A model generated the notes under the pieces. That model was not told the origin of the DNA. It searched no databases and saw only the letters and a list, made by a program, of their open reading frames with translations. Below, piece by piece: positions 33,735-42,288 of a stretch of 64,000 nt of DNA. The first letter of the stretch is position 1, and the number at the start of each line of letters is the position of its first letter. The stretch comes from Mucilaginibacter agri. Its GTDB lineage: Bacteria > Bacteroidota > Bacteroidia > Sphingobacteriales > Sphingobacteriaceae. The DNA is taken from contig NZ_WWEO01000042.1 in assembly GCF_009928685.1 (NCBI RefSeq), positions 1 through 64,000 of the forward strand, in the 5' to 3' direction. The position numbers and the translations under genes are program-made.

Positions 33735-34127
33735 ATGAAAAGGTTAATGTTAATATGCTGTTTCGCCGCCTTGCTGGTAACGGCTGCAAATGCGCAAACT
33801 AAACATGCGGTTAGCCCGGACCCGTTGAACAAGGCCAAAGATCTGCAAAAGGAATTGAAGCTAACAGATTCGCAAACCCTCAAAATAGCCAGCATTTATG
33901 ACGATTCGTCGAAGCAATTTGAGAAGATAAAAGTTGCTGAGAATGGCAATACTAATAAAATGATGGCTGACATAAAACCACTTCGGGTAAGCACTATTAA
34001 TAAAATCAAAGCGGTATTAACGCCTTCGCAAGCCACTAAATATGATACGATGGTGAAAACTTCTAAAGATAGCAACGGCGGCAATGGCTGGAGCGACGGT
34101 TGGAGTTCGACGGAGTCTGCAAACTAA
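33735..34127 (+). CDS. Secreted small protein, Spy/CpxP-like
   Basis: 130 residues with a signal peptide ending NAQ. Helical middle (DLQKELKLTDSQTLKIASIYDDSSKQF, IKAVLTPSQATKYDTM) resembles Spy/CpxP or DUF4890-type periplasmic proteins. A Gly/Ser/Trp-rich tail follows. Could act as a periplasmic chaperone; the family call is tentative. Confidence 0.65.
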   Translation: MKRLMLICCFAALLVTAANAQTKHAVSPDPLNKAKDLQKELKLTDSQTLKIASIYDDSSKQFEKIKVAENGNTNKMMADIKPLRVSTINKIKAVLTPSQATKYDTMVKTSKDSNGGNGWSDGWSSTESAN

Positions 34128-34154
34128 AATATTAAACAAGGTATTGTATTCGCT

Positions 34155-34182
34155 AACGCGGCCGTTCTGTGCCGCGTTTTTT
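34155..34182 (+). terminator. Intrinsic terminator after the Spy-like gene
   Basis: AACGCGGC (34155-34162) and GCCGCGTT (34171-34178) form an 8-bp stem with a T-run. Confidence 0.88.
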
Positions 34183-34303
34183 GTTTTATGGAATTAGGTA
34201 AACCCCTTACTCATTTAAAGCGTAAGTCTGTTAGAAACAATATTTCTTATAACGTACTTATAAGAATGTGTTTAAACGAAATATATCTACTAAAATCTGA
34301 CTT

Positions 34304-35068
34304 ATGAAAAAAGTACTTAACTTATTATTTTTAGCCGCTATGCTGCTTGGGGCACATATGGCCACGGCCCAAACCACCACGTCCGACGGCAAAAGCTGGT
34401 TTAACCGTACTATCGCGGGGGCTGCCCAAATACAGGTTACCTATCGGAACAACAATTTCGATCAGCTTAACCGGATCCTCAATAACAACAATATACCATC
34501 GCTAAGCGGGAATGACATATGGATTAACCTCTCCATGAACCATATTCATAAACAATGGATCTTTGAAGATGGTATAGGCCTTACGCCGTTATCTACTTCG
34601 GAAAATGGGAATAATTTAAAAGCCAAATATGGGCAGGGACAGTTGTATTTCAGAGCTGGTTATAACGTAGTGAAGACGCCGGATTTTCGCCTGTTTCCGT
34701 TTGTTGGATTGAATTTCTCTGCTGCGATGCTTAAGATTCAAGATAAAGCCCGTGAGGAAAGCACTAACGATTTCTCCCAAGAACTATTGACAAGTACATC
34801 GAGCAAAACCTTATATCAGGGAGCCTTCGGCATCGAATTGGGAGGCGGCTATGATTATCTCATCAAAATGAAAACAAAGCGAATTGATAACTGTGTGGAG
34901 ATACAGCGTAATATCCCTATAGGTATCAGAGCTGGGTATTACATTAACGCAGCACGTAGCGATTGGAAAGTAGACGGTCACTCCTTAGATAATGGCCCCG
35001 ACAAAGGTCAGAGCGCCATATTTGTTTCGCTTAATATTGGGTTAGGGTATAGTATTAGGAAATTGTAG
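34304..35068 (+). CDS. Outer-membrane beta-barrel protein
   Basis: 254 residues with a signal peptide ending in ATAQ. Alternating hydrophobic strands (QGQLYFRAGYNVV, FRLFPFVGLNFSAAML, AIFVSLNIGLGYSIRKL) end in an aromatic/basic strand, as in small barrels of this phylum. No known ligand. Confidence 0.75.
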   Translation: MKKVLNLLFLAAMLLGAHMATAQTTTSDGKSWFNRTIAGAAQIQVTYRNNNFDQLNRILNNNNIPSLSGNDIWINLSMNHIHKQWIFEDGIGLTPLSTSENGNNLKAKYGQGQLYFRAGYNVVKTPDFRLFPFVGLNFSAAMLKIQDKAREESTNDFSQELLTSTSSKTLYQGAFGIELGGGYDYLIKMKTKRIDNCVEIQRNIPIGIRAGYYINAARSDWKVDGHSLDNGPDKGQSAIFVSLNIGLGYSIRKL

Positions 35069-35092
35069 AGAGGAGTTTTCAAGATAAGATAT

Positions 35093-35197
35093 TGTCATCG
35101 ATCCCAATAGTGATTGGGATCGGGACCTCATTTGCTTTGCTAACTATCCAGGTTATTTACTTGTCTCGTGGGGTGCTGAAACAAGTTCAGCATGACA
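35093..35197. repeat. Dispersed palindromic element bounded by TGTCAT/ATGACA
   Basis: The ends TGTCAT (35093-35098) and ATGACA (35192-35197) are inverted. Inner stems are ATCCCAAT/ATTGGGAT (35101-35120) and GCTGAA/TTCAGC (35175-35191). The GCTGAAACAAGTTCAGC motif is, from memory, a frequent repeat in this bacterial group. No ORF. Confidence 0.65.
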
Positions 35198-35246
35198 TAT
35201 AGGGGGATAGATAGCAACAGGCACTCTTTTTGTCACAGCTAAACTT

Positions 35247-35855
35247 ATGGATCAACTTAGCTTTTTTGAGGACAGTATTAGCAGTCTGCCTATTGACATA
35301 GCCGATTATATCCCCAGTATGTTTGGTAAGCAGGAGAGCGAGCATCTTTTAAAGAAATTTATTAATGAAACTCCCTGGATACAACGTTCGGTTATGATGT
35401 ATGGTAAGGAGGTGCTTACTCCAAGGCTAACTGCCTGGTGCGGCGATTCGGATGCTGATTTCTTTATTTCGGGAGGTAATACGCCACCATTACCCTGGAC
35501 GGACGACTTGTTGATGATGCGTGAAAGAGTAGAAGCAGCCGCTGGTGTGAAGTTTAATACAGTTTTGCTGAATTACTATCGAAACGGCAACGATTCAGTA
35601 AGCTGGCACGACGATCAAGATGGCATCCCGGGACGTAATAAAATAGTCGCCTCGGTTAGTTTAGGTCAGGTAAGGGTTTTTGATATTCGTAATAAGGTCA
35701 ATCCTAGCATCAAATATTCTATTCCGTTAGAAAACGGTTCTTACTTACTAATGAAAGGCGATTTTCAGGATCATTGGCAACATCGAATTGCCAAGTCGGC
35801 AAAGAAAATGAAAGAACGGGTAAACCTTACATTCAGGATCAGTAACATAAAATAA
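35247..35855 (+). CDS. alkB: AlkB-family DNA dioxygenase
   Basis: 202 residues. The iron ligands are in WHDDQDG (His and Asp of HxD) and HWQHRIAKS (distal His), and the 2-oxoglutarate-binding Arg lies in RVNLTFR. PRLTAWCGD and LLNYYRNGNDSVSWH are typical of the ALKBH2/3-like bacterial group. It repairs alkylated bases such as 1-methyladenine and 3-methylcytosine. Confidence 0.92.
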   Translation: MDQLSFFEDSISSLPIDIADYIPSMFGKQESEHLLKKFINETPWIQRSVMMYGKEVLTPRLTAWCGDSDADFFISGGNTPPLPWTDDLLMMRERVEAAAGVKFNTVLLNYYRNGNDSVSWHDDQDGIPGRNKIVASVSLGQVRVFDIRNKVNPSIKYSIPLENGSYLLMKGDFQDHWQHRIAKSAKKMKERVNLTFRISNIK

Positions 35856-35891
35856 GAATTGAGCTAAAGCCCGTTAATTTTTTCACCAATA

Positions 35892-35921
35892 AAAAAGGCC
35901 TCCAAATCTGGAGGCCTTTTT
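35892..35921. terminator. Two-way intrinsic terminator
   Basis: AAAAAGGCCTCCA and TGGAGGCCTTTTT pair perfectly. It lies between the convergent alkB and OmpA-like genes and has T-runs on both sides. Confidence 0.9.
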
Positions 35922-35939
35922 ATGCTCTTTAATTTAAGA

Positions 35940-36815
35940 TTATTGTTTTGGAGCTGGATCCTGTTTTTCAGGAGCTTTACCTATCAGGTCCATAAACTGA
36001 TCCAGTTTTGGAGTGATGATAATCTGTGTACGTCTGTTTTGTGCTTTACCGGCTGGGGTATCATTGCTGGCAATAGGGTTATATTCACCACGACCGCCTG
36101 CGGTTAAGCGTTTAGGGTCAACCTGGAAAGTGGTTTGCAATGCCATAACTACAGATGCAGCTCTCATAGCACTTAAATCCCAATTGTTGCGGATGTTTTT
36201 CTGAGAGATTGGTACGTTATCGGTGTTACCTTCAATCAGCACGTCGTAAGTGCTATAGTCTTTAATGATCTTGGCAATTTTGCTTAAAGTCTCATTGGCT
36301 TTATCCGAAATTTCGTAGCTGCCAGATTTGTATAGCATGTTGTCGGCAAGTGAAATGTATACCACGCCTTTTAACACCTGTACGTCAACATCCTTCATTT
36401 CCTGCTGACTTAATGAACGAGTTAGGTTATTGGTTAACACCATATTAAGTGAGTCGCTTTTGTTTTTGGTATTTACCAGTTGTTGGATGTAGCGGTTAGA
36501 ACTGTTAATCTCGTCAACCAGTTTGGCTATGTTTACGTTACCCTGGCTGCTCGAGTTTAAACACTTGTTAAGGGCATCCTGTAAAGCCAGTGTGTTTGCC
36601 TTTTCAGAAGAGATTTGTTCCTCTAAACTTTTAACGCGATTGTTGGCCACGGCAAGCGCCTGTTCGCTGGTTTGGTATTTTACGCTTAGGTCGCGCGTGC
36701 TGTTTTGTAGTTGGGTGTAGTTGGCATCCAGCTCTTTGTATTTTTTGCTACTTACGCAACTTGAGGCTAAACCTGCTACAACAAGCAGCGCCGGAATTAC
36801 TATTGGAAACTTCAT
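35940..36815 (-). CDS. OmpA-family lipoprotein with a coiled coil
   Basis: About 291 residues from the ATG at 36815, which gives the lipoprotein signal MKFPIVIPALLVVAGLASSC; an ATG at 36866 lies upstream and gives a poor N terminus. Residues about 30-95 form a coiled coil. The C-terminal OmpA domain (about 155-275) contains VLIEGNTDNVP, NNWDLSAMRAASVV and NRRTQIIITPK, and should bind peptidoglycan. Confidence 0.9.
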   Translation of the reverse strand: MKFPIVIPALLVVAGLASSCVSSKKYKELDANYTQLQNSTRDLSVKYQTSEQALAVANNRVKSLEEQISSEKANTLALQDALNKCLNSSSQGNVNIAKLVDEINSSNRYIQQLVNTKNKSDSLNMVLTNNLTRSLSQQEMKDVDVQVLKGVVYISLADNMLYKSGSYEISDKANETLSKIAKIIKDYSTYDVLIEGNTDNVPISQKNIRNNWDLSAMRAASVVMALQTTFQVDPKRLTAGGRGEYNPIASNDTPAGKAQNRRTQIIITPKLDQFMDLIGKAPEKQDPAPKQ

Positions 36816-37065
36816 AAATTTCTGTATTTGTTTTTTATAAATATAGCGATATAAATATATCGACAAATAATAACGAAATATTTGAAGGAATGTTTTTCTG
36901 TTTGTAATTGGTTGATTTACAGTGGGTGTTAGAGTCCTTTGCTTAAGATAAATGGATTATTGCCTAAGAATGATAAAAGGACGTGAAAAAATGGTGGATT
37001 TGCATAAAAGCGTTAGCCTGCATCATTTAGTTATGGTAATGTGTTATAGCACATTTTGGAAGCTT
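36816..37065. other. Intergenic, no gene seen
   Basis: About 250 bases between the OmpA-like gene and the HxlR gene. I see nothing convincing; the far-left part should hold the OmpA-gene promoter. Confidence 0.4.
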
Positions 37066-37485
37066 TTATCTTTCTACACTTTCCAATTTACCATCCTCAC
37101 TCACAGATGCTTTACTTTTAGCCACATAGCAACTACTATCGGGGTTAACTGTTTCGCCGGTGCTGGCGGTTAGGAAGTTACTGCCCCAAACCTCAAGGGC
37201 TTTAAAAATAGGGATAAGCTGGTTACCCAGGTCGGTGAGGAAGTATTCTACCTTAGGCGGTACAACAGGGTAAACTTTGCGTTGTACAATCTGGTCTTCC
37301 TCCAGTTCGCGCAGCTGTTGGGTGAGCATTTTTTCGGTTATCTCGGGTATCAGGTGTTTGATCTCGGTATAACGTATTGGGCCAGCCAGTAATCTGTTTA
37401 ATATAGTCATCTTCCACTTGCCGCTAATCACGCTGAGCGACGCTTCCATAGCACAATTGAAGTTCTTGTGTCGTTTCTCTGTCAT
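37066..37485 (-). CDS. HxlR-family transcriptional regulator
   Basis: 139 residues, a winged-helix of the HxlR/DUF24 type: FNCAMEASLSVISGKWKMTILNRLL, RYTEIKHLIPEITEKMLTQQLRELE and YFLTDLG. A Cys near residue 10 (NCAMEA) is in the position used for redox sensing in several members. Divergent from an SDR gene; it likely represses it. Direct and inverted ACCAAAA/GGTAC blocks lie between them. Confidence 0.93.
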   Translation of the reverse strand: MTEKRHKNFNCAMEASLSVISGKWKMTILNRLLAGPIRYTEIKHLIPEITEKMLTQQLRELEEDQIVQRKVYPVVPPKVEYFLTDLGNQLIPIFKALEVWGSNFLTASTGETVNPDSSCYVAKSKASVSEDGKLESVER

Positions 37486-37530
37486 AATAAAAATCGCTGT
37501 ATGCCAATATCTTAAATGGGCGCATAACTT

Positions 37531-37564
37531 ACCAAAAGGTACGTCTCACACCAAAAAGTACCTT
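37531..37564. promoter_or_regulatory. Candidate HxlR operator
   Basis: Two near-identical 12-mers, ACCAAAAGGTAC (37531-37542) and ACCAAAAAGTAC (37550-37561), 19 bases apart; AAGGTAC and GTACCTT within them also form an inverted pair (37536-37542, 37558-37564). It lies between the HxlR and SDR genes. Confidence 0.5.
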
Positions 37565-37627
37565 CTTGTGCAGTACTTAAATTATCCGTCACTTTGACTC
37601 AACAAATCATAAATAAAACATAAAGAT

Positions 37628-38383
37628 ATGAAAAAGTTAACTGGTAAAACAGCAATTATAACAGGCGGAAACAGCGGTATTGGCTTCGCAACTGCACAGG
37701 AATTTGTAGCCCAAGGCGCTAAGGTGATCATCACCGGCCGTAACCAAAAATCTATCGATGAGGCTGTTGCCCAACTTGGCGAAAATGCGCACGGTATTGT
37801 ATCAGATGCAGGCGATATGGCTCAGGTAAATCAAATCCAGGCGCAAGTTAAAGCGATCACTCCAAACATTGATATTATTTTCATCAATGCTGGTTTAGGT
37901 AAATTTAACTCAGTTGATGGCATGACCGAAGATATGTTCGACGAGATTATGAACGTAAACTTTAAAGGCGCTTACTTTACCCTGCAACAGTTGTTGCCAT
38001 TGGTAAACAATGGTGGTTCTATCATCTTCAATACCTCTATCAATGCACACATTGGTATGGCTGGTGCAAGTGTTTATGCAGCAAGTAAAGCAGCTTTATT
38101 ATCATTGATCAAAAACCTTTCTGCCGAATTACTGCCACGTCGTATAAGAGTTAACGCTATCAGCCCAGGCCCGGTTGTTACACCTCTGCATACCAGCGAA
38201 AAATTAGGTATTAGCGATGATCAATTACAACAAATGGGTAATGGCATATTAAGCCAGATTCCAATTGGCCGCTTTGGTAATGCTGAAGAGATCGCTAAAA
38301 TAGCGTTGTTCTTCGCTTCAGACGATTCTACTTTCGTGTTAGGTGCGGAACTGGTTGCAGACGGTGGTATGTACACCCTGTAA
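37628..38383 (+). CDS. Short-chain dehydrogenase/reductase
   Basis: 251 residues, classical SDR. Cofactor motif TGGNSGIGFATA, NAG motif in FINAGLG, catalytic Ser in NTSINAH and YAASK. The following VNAISPGPVVTPL is normal. NADP is more likely than NAD because GRN follows strand 2. Substrate unknown. Divergent HxlR-SDR pairs often respond to electrophiles or aldehydes. Confidence 0.95.
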   Translation: MKKLTGKTAIITGGNSGIGFATAQEFVAQGAKVIITGRNQKSIDEAVAQLGENAHGIVSDAGDMAQVNQIQAQVKAITPNIDIIFINAGLGKFNSVDGMTEDMFDEIMNVNFKGAYFTLQQLLPLVNNGGSIIFNTSINAHIGMAGASVYAASKAALLSLIKNLSAELLPRRIRVNAISPGPVVTPLHTSEKLGISDDQLQQMGNGILSQIPIGRFGNAEEIAKIALFFASDDSTFVLGAELVADGGMYTL

Positions 38384-38506
38384 ATAGCTAATTCTTTAGT
38401 TCGAGTTTAATAGGAAGAGCCTGCCGATTTATTTCGGGGGCTTTTCTGTTTTAGTGGTATAAGAAATAAGCCGATATTTACTATAGCAATCCTATATGAT
38501 CATGAT

Positions 38507-38854
38507 ATGCTTAGGCCGATAGATGACTATTTTTTGCAAAAGGATGAACCCGTAAGAAGCTGCCTTCAGTTTTTAAGAAAACACATTCTGGATTATGATG
38601 CAGCCATCACGGAGGCCTGGAGATATGGAATGCCTTTCTACTACTACAAAGGCAAAATGTTTTGCTATTTATGGGTTCACAAAAAGTTTCACTTGCCTTA
38701 CATCGGCATGGTTGATGGCAAGTTGATAGATCACCCCGATCTGATACAGGAGAAGCGGGCCCGCATGAAGATTATGCTGATAGATCCTTCGGAAGATTTA
38801 CCGATAGGGGATATAAATAACATCTTAAATCAGGCGATGAAGCTTCGCCAGTAA
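38507..38854 (+). CDS. DUF1801 protein
   Basis: 115 residues. RSCLQFLRKHILDYDAAITEAWRYGMPFYYYKGKMFCYLWVHKK fits the DUF1801 (YdhG-like) fold. Function unknown; the fold resembles phosphoribosyl or substrate-binding helical domains. No link to the neighbours. Confidence 0.8.
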   Translation: MLRPIDDYFLQKDEPVRSCLQFLRKHILDYDAAITEAWRYGMPFYYYKGKMFCYLWVHKKFHLPYIGMVDGKLIDHPDLIQEKRARMKIMLIDPSEDLPIGDINNILNQAMKLRQ

Positions 38855-38871
38855 GATGAAAATCATCAAAT

Positions 38872-38911
38872 ATAAAAGAGGCCTTTAGTAAAAACTAAAG
38901 GCCTCTTTTAT
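38872..38911. terminator. Two-way terminator
   Basis: ATAAAAGAGGCCTTTAGT (38872-38889) and ACTAAAGGCCTCTTTTAT (38894-38911) are perfect 18-bp reverse complements with T-runs on both sides, between convergent genes. Confidence 0.92.
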
Positions 38912-38927
38912 AACATTTTTATGGAAA

Positions 38928-39464
38928 TTAATTTAGAACCTTAATTTCAACACGGCGGTTTAACGCGCGACCTTCTTCGGTTGCATTGTCGGCTATTGGC
39001 TTACTTTCGCCATAGCCTTTTGTAGTTAGGTTATCGCCGTTTACACCTGCATTAACCAGGTAAGCTTTAACAGCATTAGCTCTGTCTAAAGATAGCGACA
39101 TGTTGTGTGCTGTGCTGCCTTCGGCAGATGAATTGCCGTTTAAAGCTACTTTCGTAGTCGATGCTGTTTTCAATGATCTGGCAACCAGATCAAGTGTTTG
39201 ATATGAATCTGTTTTTAGTACGCCCGAGTTAAATTCGAACTGAATATTAGCAAAGTTCAGATTAGGTTTTTCTGGTGCCGGTGCTGGTTCTTCTTTCGCC
39301 GGTGCTGGAGCTGGTGCAGGCTCTGGTTGTTTTTGTGCAACTGGTTCGGTTTTAACCGTATCCGCAGCTGGAGCCACTACGGCTTTTTTTGCTTTACAAG
39401 AAGGTAGTGTAAAAGCTAATGAAGCTACGAAAACTAAGATTAAATTGGATTTTAAAACTCTCAT
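38928..39464 (-). CDS. OmpA-like lipoprotein with a Pro/Ala/Glu linker
   Basis: 178 residues. The signal ends in FTLPSC, a lipobox Cys near residue 23. A Pro/Ala/Glu-rich linker (about 35-68) spans from the membrane to a C-terminal OmpA domain (about 68-178; LNGNSSAEGSTAHNMSLSLDRANAV, NRRVEIKVL). Pal-like; it should bind peptidoglycan. Confidence 0.9.
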   Translation of the reverse strand: MRVLKSNLILVFVASLAFTLPSCKAKKAVVAPAADTVKTEPVAQKQPEPAPAPAPAKEEPAPAPEKPNLNFANIQFEFNSGVLKTDSYQTLDLVARSLKTASTTKVALNGNSSAEGSTAHNMSLSLDRANAVKAYLVNAGVNGDNLTTKGYGESKPIADNATEEGRALNRRVEIKVLN

Positions 39465-39545
39465 TTGTATAAATTATATTAAGGTTGAACGCTGTAAACA
39501 TAAAACATTCTTTTTATCCGAAAAGTATTTTTCAGGCGAAAAAAA

Positions 39546-39573
39546 AGCAGGTTTTCAAACTTGAAAACCTGCT
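39546..39573 (-). terminator. Intrinsic terminator after the metallophosphatase gene
   Basis: AGCAGGTTTTCAA and TTGAAAACCTGCT pair perfectly over 13 bp, with a run of seven Ts on the minus strand. Confidence 0.85.
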
Positions 39574-39637
39574 CTATAGGGTTAAATAGTTATTTTACTG
39601 TTAGTTATGTCTAGGTTATTAACCCTGTTCTACCTTA

Positions 39638-40612
39638 TTATTTGGTCAATTCTGTCTGATACAATATGGCCCCTTCTTTGTTAATCGCTTTCATATTGAA
39701 CCGGCCTGCATCTACAGAAAAATACATAAAGCCATGCTGTGATGCCTCAAAACGGCTATATGGGATACCTGTATGCACGTCAGTTAGCTCGGATCCCGCA
39801 CCTGAAATAAACTGGTGAGTAAAACCTTCTGGTTTCAGGTGTTGCAGGGAATGATCGTGTCCCGAGAGGTAGATATCCACCTTGTGTTCTTCAAAAACAT
39901 CAGCTAACACTTTACGCACAGTTAGGGTATCATAATTAGTGATGCGCGGCCCAACAGTATAAAAGGGATGATGCCCAACTACAATCTTCCATTTCACATC
40001 GGCTGGTGCATTCTTTAAGGTATCTTTTAGCCAGACCATTTGGGTAGCAACCTGCGGTTGCAGTGCCTCGTGCAGCATCGGGTCGGTATCTATCATAATA
40101 AACATCGCCTTGCCCTTGTCGGCGCCTAAAGATACCGTTTTGGTGTAGTAGCGCGCAGGCATATTCCAACGGCGGCTTACTTTACTGTAACGGATCTGCG
40201 CTTCCGGATCGCTGAGGTAATCGTGGTTGCCTAGTATCGAAAACCAATCGCATTGGAGTGAGTGGGCCGTGTAAATATTCTCGAACGAGTAGTGCCACAG
40301 CGGGTCTTGCTCACTGATAACACCTTTGGGATAAAAATTATCACCAACCGAAATTACAAAATCATTAGGATGCGCTGCTGCCCACAGGCCCATTTGCCTG
40401 GCAACTTCCAGTTGATCATACTCTCCATTACGGCCCCAGTCGCCTATAGCCATAAAATGCATGGCGTAGTCGTCGGCTATTTTGTTGAGGCCGGTGAGGT
40501 CATCACTTTCTAGATGGGTTATGTGTTCGCCGGCAAAAGCGCCCAGCGGACTAATAATGGATGCACCTATAGCGGTTAGGGTAGCGTTTTTTACAAAGTC
40601 TCTGCGTTTCAT
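39638..40612 (-). CDS. Calcineurin-like metallophosphoesterase (acid phosphatase type), Tat signal
   Basis: 324 residues. The signal MKRRDFVKNATLTAIGASI is Tat-type. Metal motifs GDWGRNGE, GDNFY, GNHDY, GHHPFY and SGHDHS are all present, as in tartrate-resistant purple acid phosphatases. It should hydrolyse phosphate esters outside the inner membrane. Substrate unknown. Confidence 0.92.
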   Translation of the reverse strand: MKRRDFVKNATLTAIGASIISPLGAFAGEHITHLESDDLTGLNKIADDYAMHFMAIGDWGRNGEYDQLEVARQMGLWAAAHPNDFVISVGDNFYPKGVISEQDPLWHYSFENIYTAHSLQCDWFSILGNHDYLSDPEAQIRYSKVSRRWNMPARYYTKTVSLGADKGKAMFIMIDTDPMLHEALQPQVATQMVWLKDTLKNAPADVKWKIVVGHHPFYTVGPRITNYDTLTVRKVLADVFEEHKVDIYLSGHDHSLQHLKPEGFTHQFISGAGSELTDVHTGIPYSRFEASQHGFMYFSVDAGRFNMKAINKEGAILYQTELTK

Positions 40613-40784
40613 ACTGCTCGCCCCGGCAACTTTAGGGGATTATATCAATGCCGGGAATTATAACGCAATGTACACAATGTTGCATTTGTAAATGTCAAGT
40701 AATGTTTAAGCAATTGTAAATTGTTGAATGTTAATGGATAAGTAAATGTTAATTTAAGCGGACATACTTAACATAATGATAATA

Positions 40785-40814
40785 TTGTATTAACTTTACT
40801 ATAATCTACTTTTG
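40785..40814 (+). promoter_or_regulatory. Consensus Bacteroidota promoter
   Basis: TTG at 40785-40787 and TACTTTTG at 40807-40814 with 19 bases between match the -33/-7 pattern of this phylum exactly. Transcription should begin about 17 bases before the Lys/Ala-rich gene. Confidence 0.65.
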
Positions 40815-40837
40815 CACCAAACAGAAGATACTACAAT

Positions 40838-41095
40838 ATGAAAAAGACCAAGCTAAAGTCACTTGTAAAAACCGCACGTAAAAACGCAGCTAAAGACATC
40901 CAGGTAAGCATTGCTACAGAACTTAAAGCAGCAGCAGGCAAACTGGGTCAGGACGTTGAAAAACTTTCTAAAACCATCGAGAAAGAAGCCAAAAAAGTTG
41001 CTAAAAGATTAGCCGATAAAATTAAGATCGATAAAACTGCTTTGGTATTAGCTAATGACGAAGCAAAGGCTGTTGCCGCTGTAGAAAGCGTATAA
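40838..41095 (+). CDS. Lys/Ala-rich histone H1-like protein
   Basis: 85 residues, with about one quarter Lys and many Ala. Predicted to be mostly helical (IATELKAAAGKLGQDVEKLSKTIEKEAKKVAKRLADKI). The composition resembles bacterial histone H1-like (Hc1) proteins that bind DNA without sequence preference. The tail is acidic and hydrophobic. No signal peptide. A strong promoter suggests abundant expression. Confidence 0.7.
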   Translation: MKKTKLKSLVKTARKNAAKDIQVSIATELKAAAGKLGQDVEKLSKTIEKEAKKVAKRLADKIKIDKTALVLANDEAKAVAAVESV

Positions 41096-41114
41096 CACCG
41101 AACACATTAATTGC

Positions 41115-41143
41115 ACGTTCAAGTACCCCGGCTTGAACGTTTT
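41115..41143 (+). terminator. Intrinsic terminator after the histone-like gene
   Basis: ACGTTCAAG (41115-41123) and CTTGAACGT (41132-41140) form a 9-bp stem, followed by TTT. Confidence 0.85.
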
Positions 41144-41285
41144 GTAGTCAGGAATTATATTAATTGGAGACTAGGGGAAGTATGCCCTTAAAATTGTAAA
41201 ATTCAGATCGGTTCAAGAAATATTTTTCTACTTTATTTGGATTAATTATAAATAATTCCGAGTTTCGCAATGCAACAGAAAATAG

Positions 41286-41654
41286 ATGCAAGCGACAGAA
41301 ACTATTTGTATTAAGCCGAGTATTACCGAAGTGTTTTCGACAGCTTCGGGCGCAGTTTACCAATGCGATAAAGACAATTGCTGGTACATTGATTTTGCCG
41401 GTAAGGTTAACCGTTTCGACTACCGCTGCTTGCATAAACTCCGTAAAGCAGTTTACCATATAGATGTTGAGGCCCTTCTACTTAACCCGAAGAGGAGTGC
41501 CGATATGGAAATTGTATTTATCTGTGCCTGCGACCATACGTATATTCTCACTACTTTAGAGATCATAGCTTTAAAAGAGTTGCTACAAGGTACCTTTACC
41601 ATGTTAGAGCTTAACCATATCATATACGATAGGCTGCACCGTTTGGCCGTTTAA
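41286..41654 (+). CDS. Hypothetical Cys-containing protein, DUF6686-like
   Basis: 122 residues. A possible metal-binding CDKDNC and CAC pattern is present. I think it matches DUF6686 of Bacteroidota, but from memory only. Immediately upstream of ferritin in the same direction (103-base gap). It could help in iron handling. Confidence 0.6.
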   Translation: MQATETICIKPSITEVFSTASGAVYQCDKDNCWYIDFAGKVNRFDYRCLHKLRKAVYHIDVEALLLNPKRSADMEIVFICACDHTYILTTLEIIALKELLQGTFTMLELNHIIYDRLHRLAV

Positions 41655-41694
41655 TCGTATTAAGACTCATTTCATATTAGCACTAATTTTTTTA

Positions 41695-41740
41695 GTATCA
41701 ATTTATAGCATTATTATTGTTATATAACCTGTATTGATAC
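41695..41740. promoter_or_regulatory. Inverted repeat upstream of ferritin
   Basis: GTATCAAT (41695-41702) and ATTGATAC (41733-41740) are perfect 8-bp reverse complements 30 bases apart, 18 bases before the ferritin ATG. Could be an operator, for example for an iron-responsive regulator, but it does not look like a standard Fur box. Confidence 0.35.
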
Positions 41741-41757
41741 ATTAAATCGAAACTAAA

Positions 41758-42288
41758 ATGAAAGATATAATGCGTATAAAGTGCCTCATTTCAACCGAAA
41801 TGGAGAGCCTTTTAAACCAGCAGATCCGTAAAGAAGCACAATCATCATCGATATACTTAGCCATGGCTTCATGGTGCGACAGAAATGGTTTCGATGGTTC
41901 TTCTGTATATTTCTTCAAACAGGCTGAAGAGGAGAGACAGCATCAGTTGAGGTTCTTTAAATATGTACTTGATATGGGTGCAACGGCTATTTCGCCTGAT
42001 GTTAGCGGTATCAAAATAGAATATAACTCTTTCCGCGAAGTATTTGAAGATGCTTTGGATCAGGAGATCAGCGTAACCCAATCAATCAAAAACATAGCAG
42101 CACTTTGCCACAAAGAGCAGGACTATGTAACCATGGAATTTTTAAACTGGTTCTTGAAAGAGCAGCGCGAAGAAGAGCACAAAGCACGCCGCGCGCTAGA
42201 ACTGTTTGAGGTTATTGGCGAAGAAGGTACTGGTCGCTGGCAAATTGATAAGCACGTTGGCGATATTAAATACGACAGCGAAGCTTAA
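41758..42288 (+). CDS. ftnA: Ferritin
   Basis: 176 residues. Non-haem ferritin: MESLLNQQIRKEAQSSSIYLAMASWC, EEERQHQLRFFKY and EEHKARRALELFE carry the diiron Glu/His ligands. It stores iron as a 24-mer in the cytoplasm. The next ATG (residue 5) is also possible. It converges with a [2Fe-2S] protein whose stop codon overlaps its own. Confidence 0.95.
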   Translation: MKDIMRIKCLISTEMESLLNQQIRKEAQSSSIYLAMASWCDRNGFDGSSVYFFKQAEEERQHQLRFFKYVLDMGATAISPDVSGIKIEYNSFREVFEDALDQEISVTQSIKNIAALCHKEQDYVTMEFLNWFLKEQREEEHKARRALELFEVIGEEGTGRWQIDKHVGDIKYDSEA

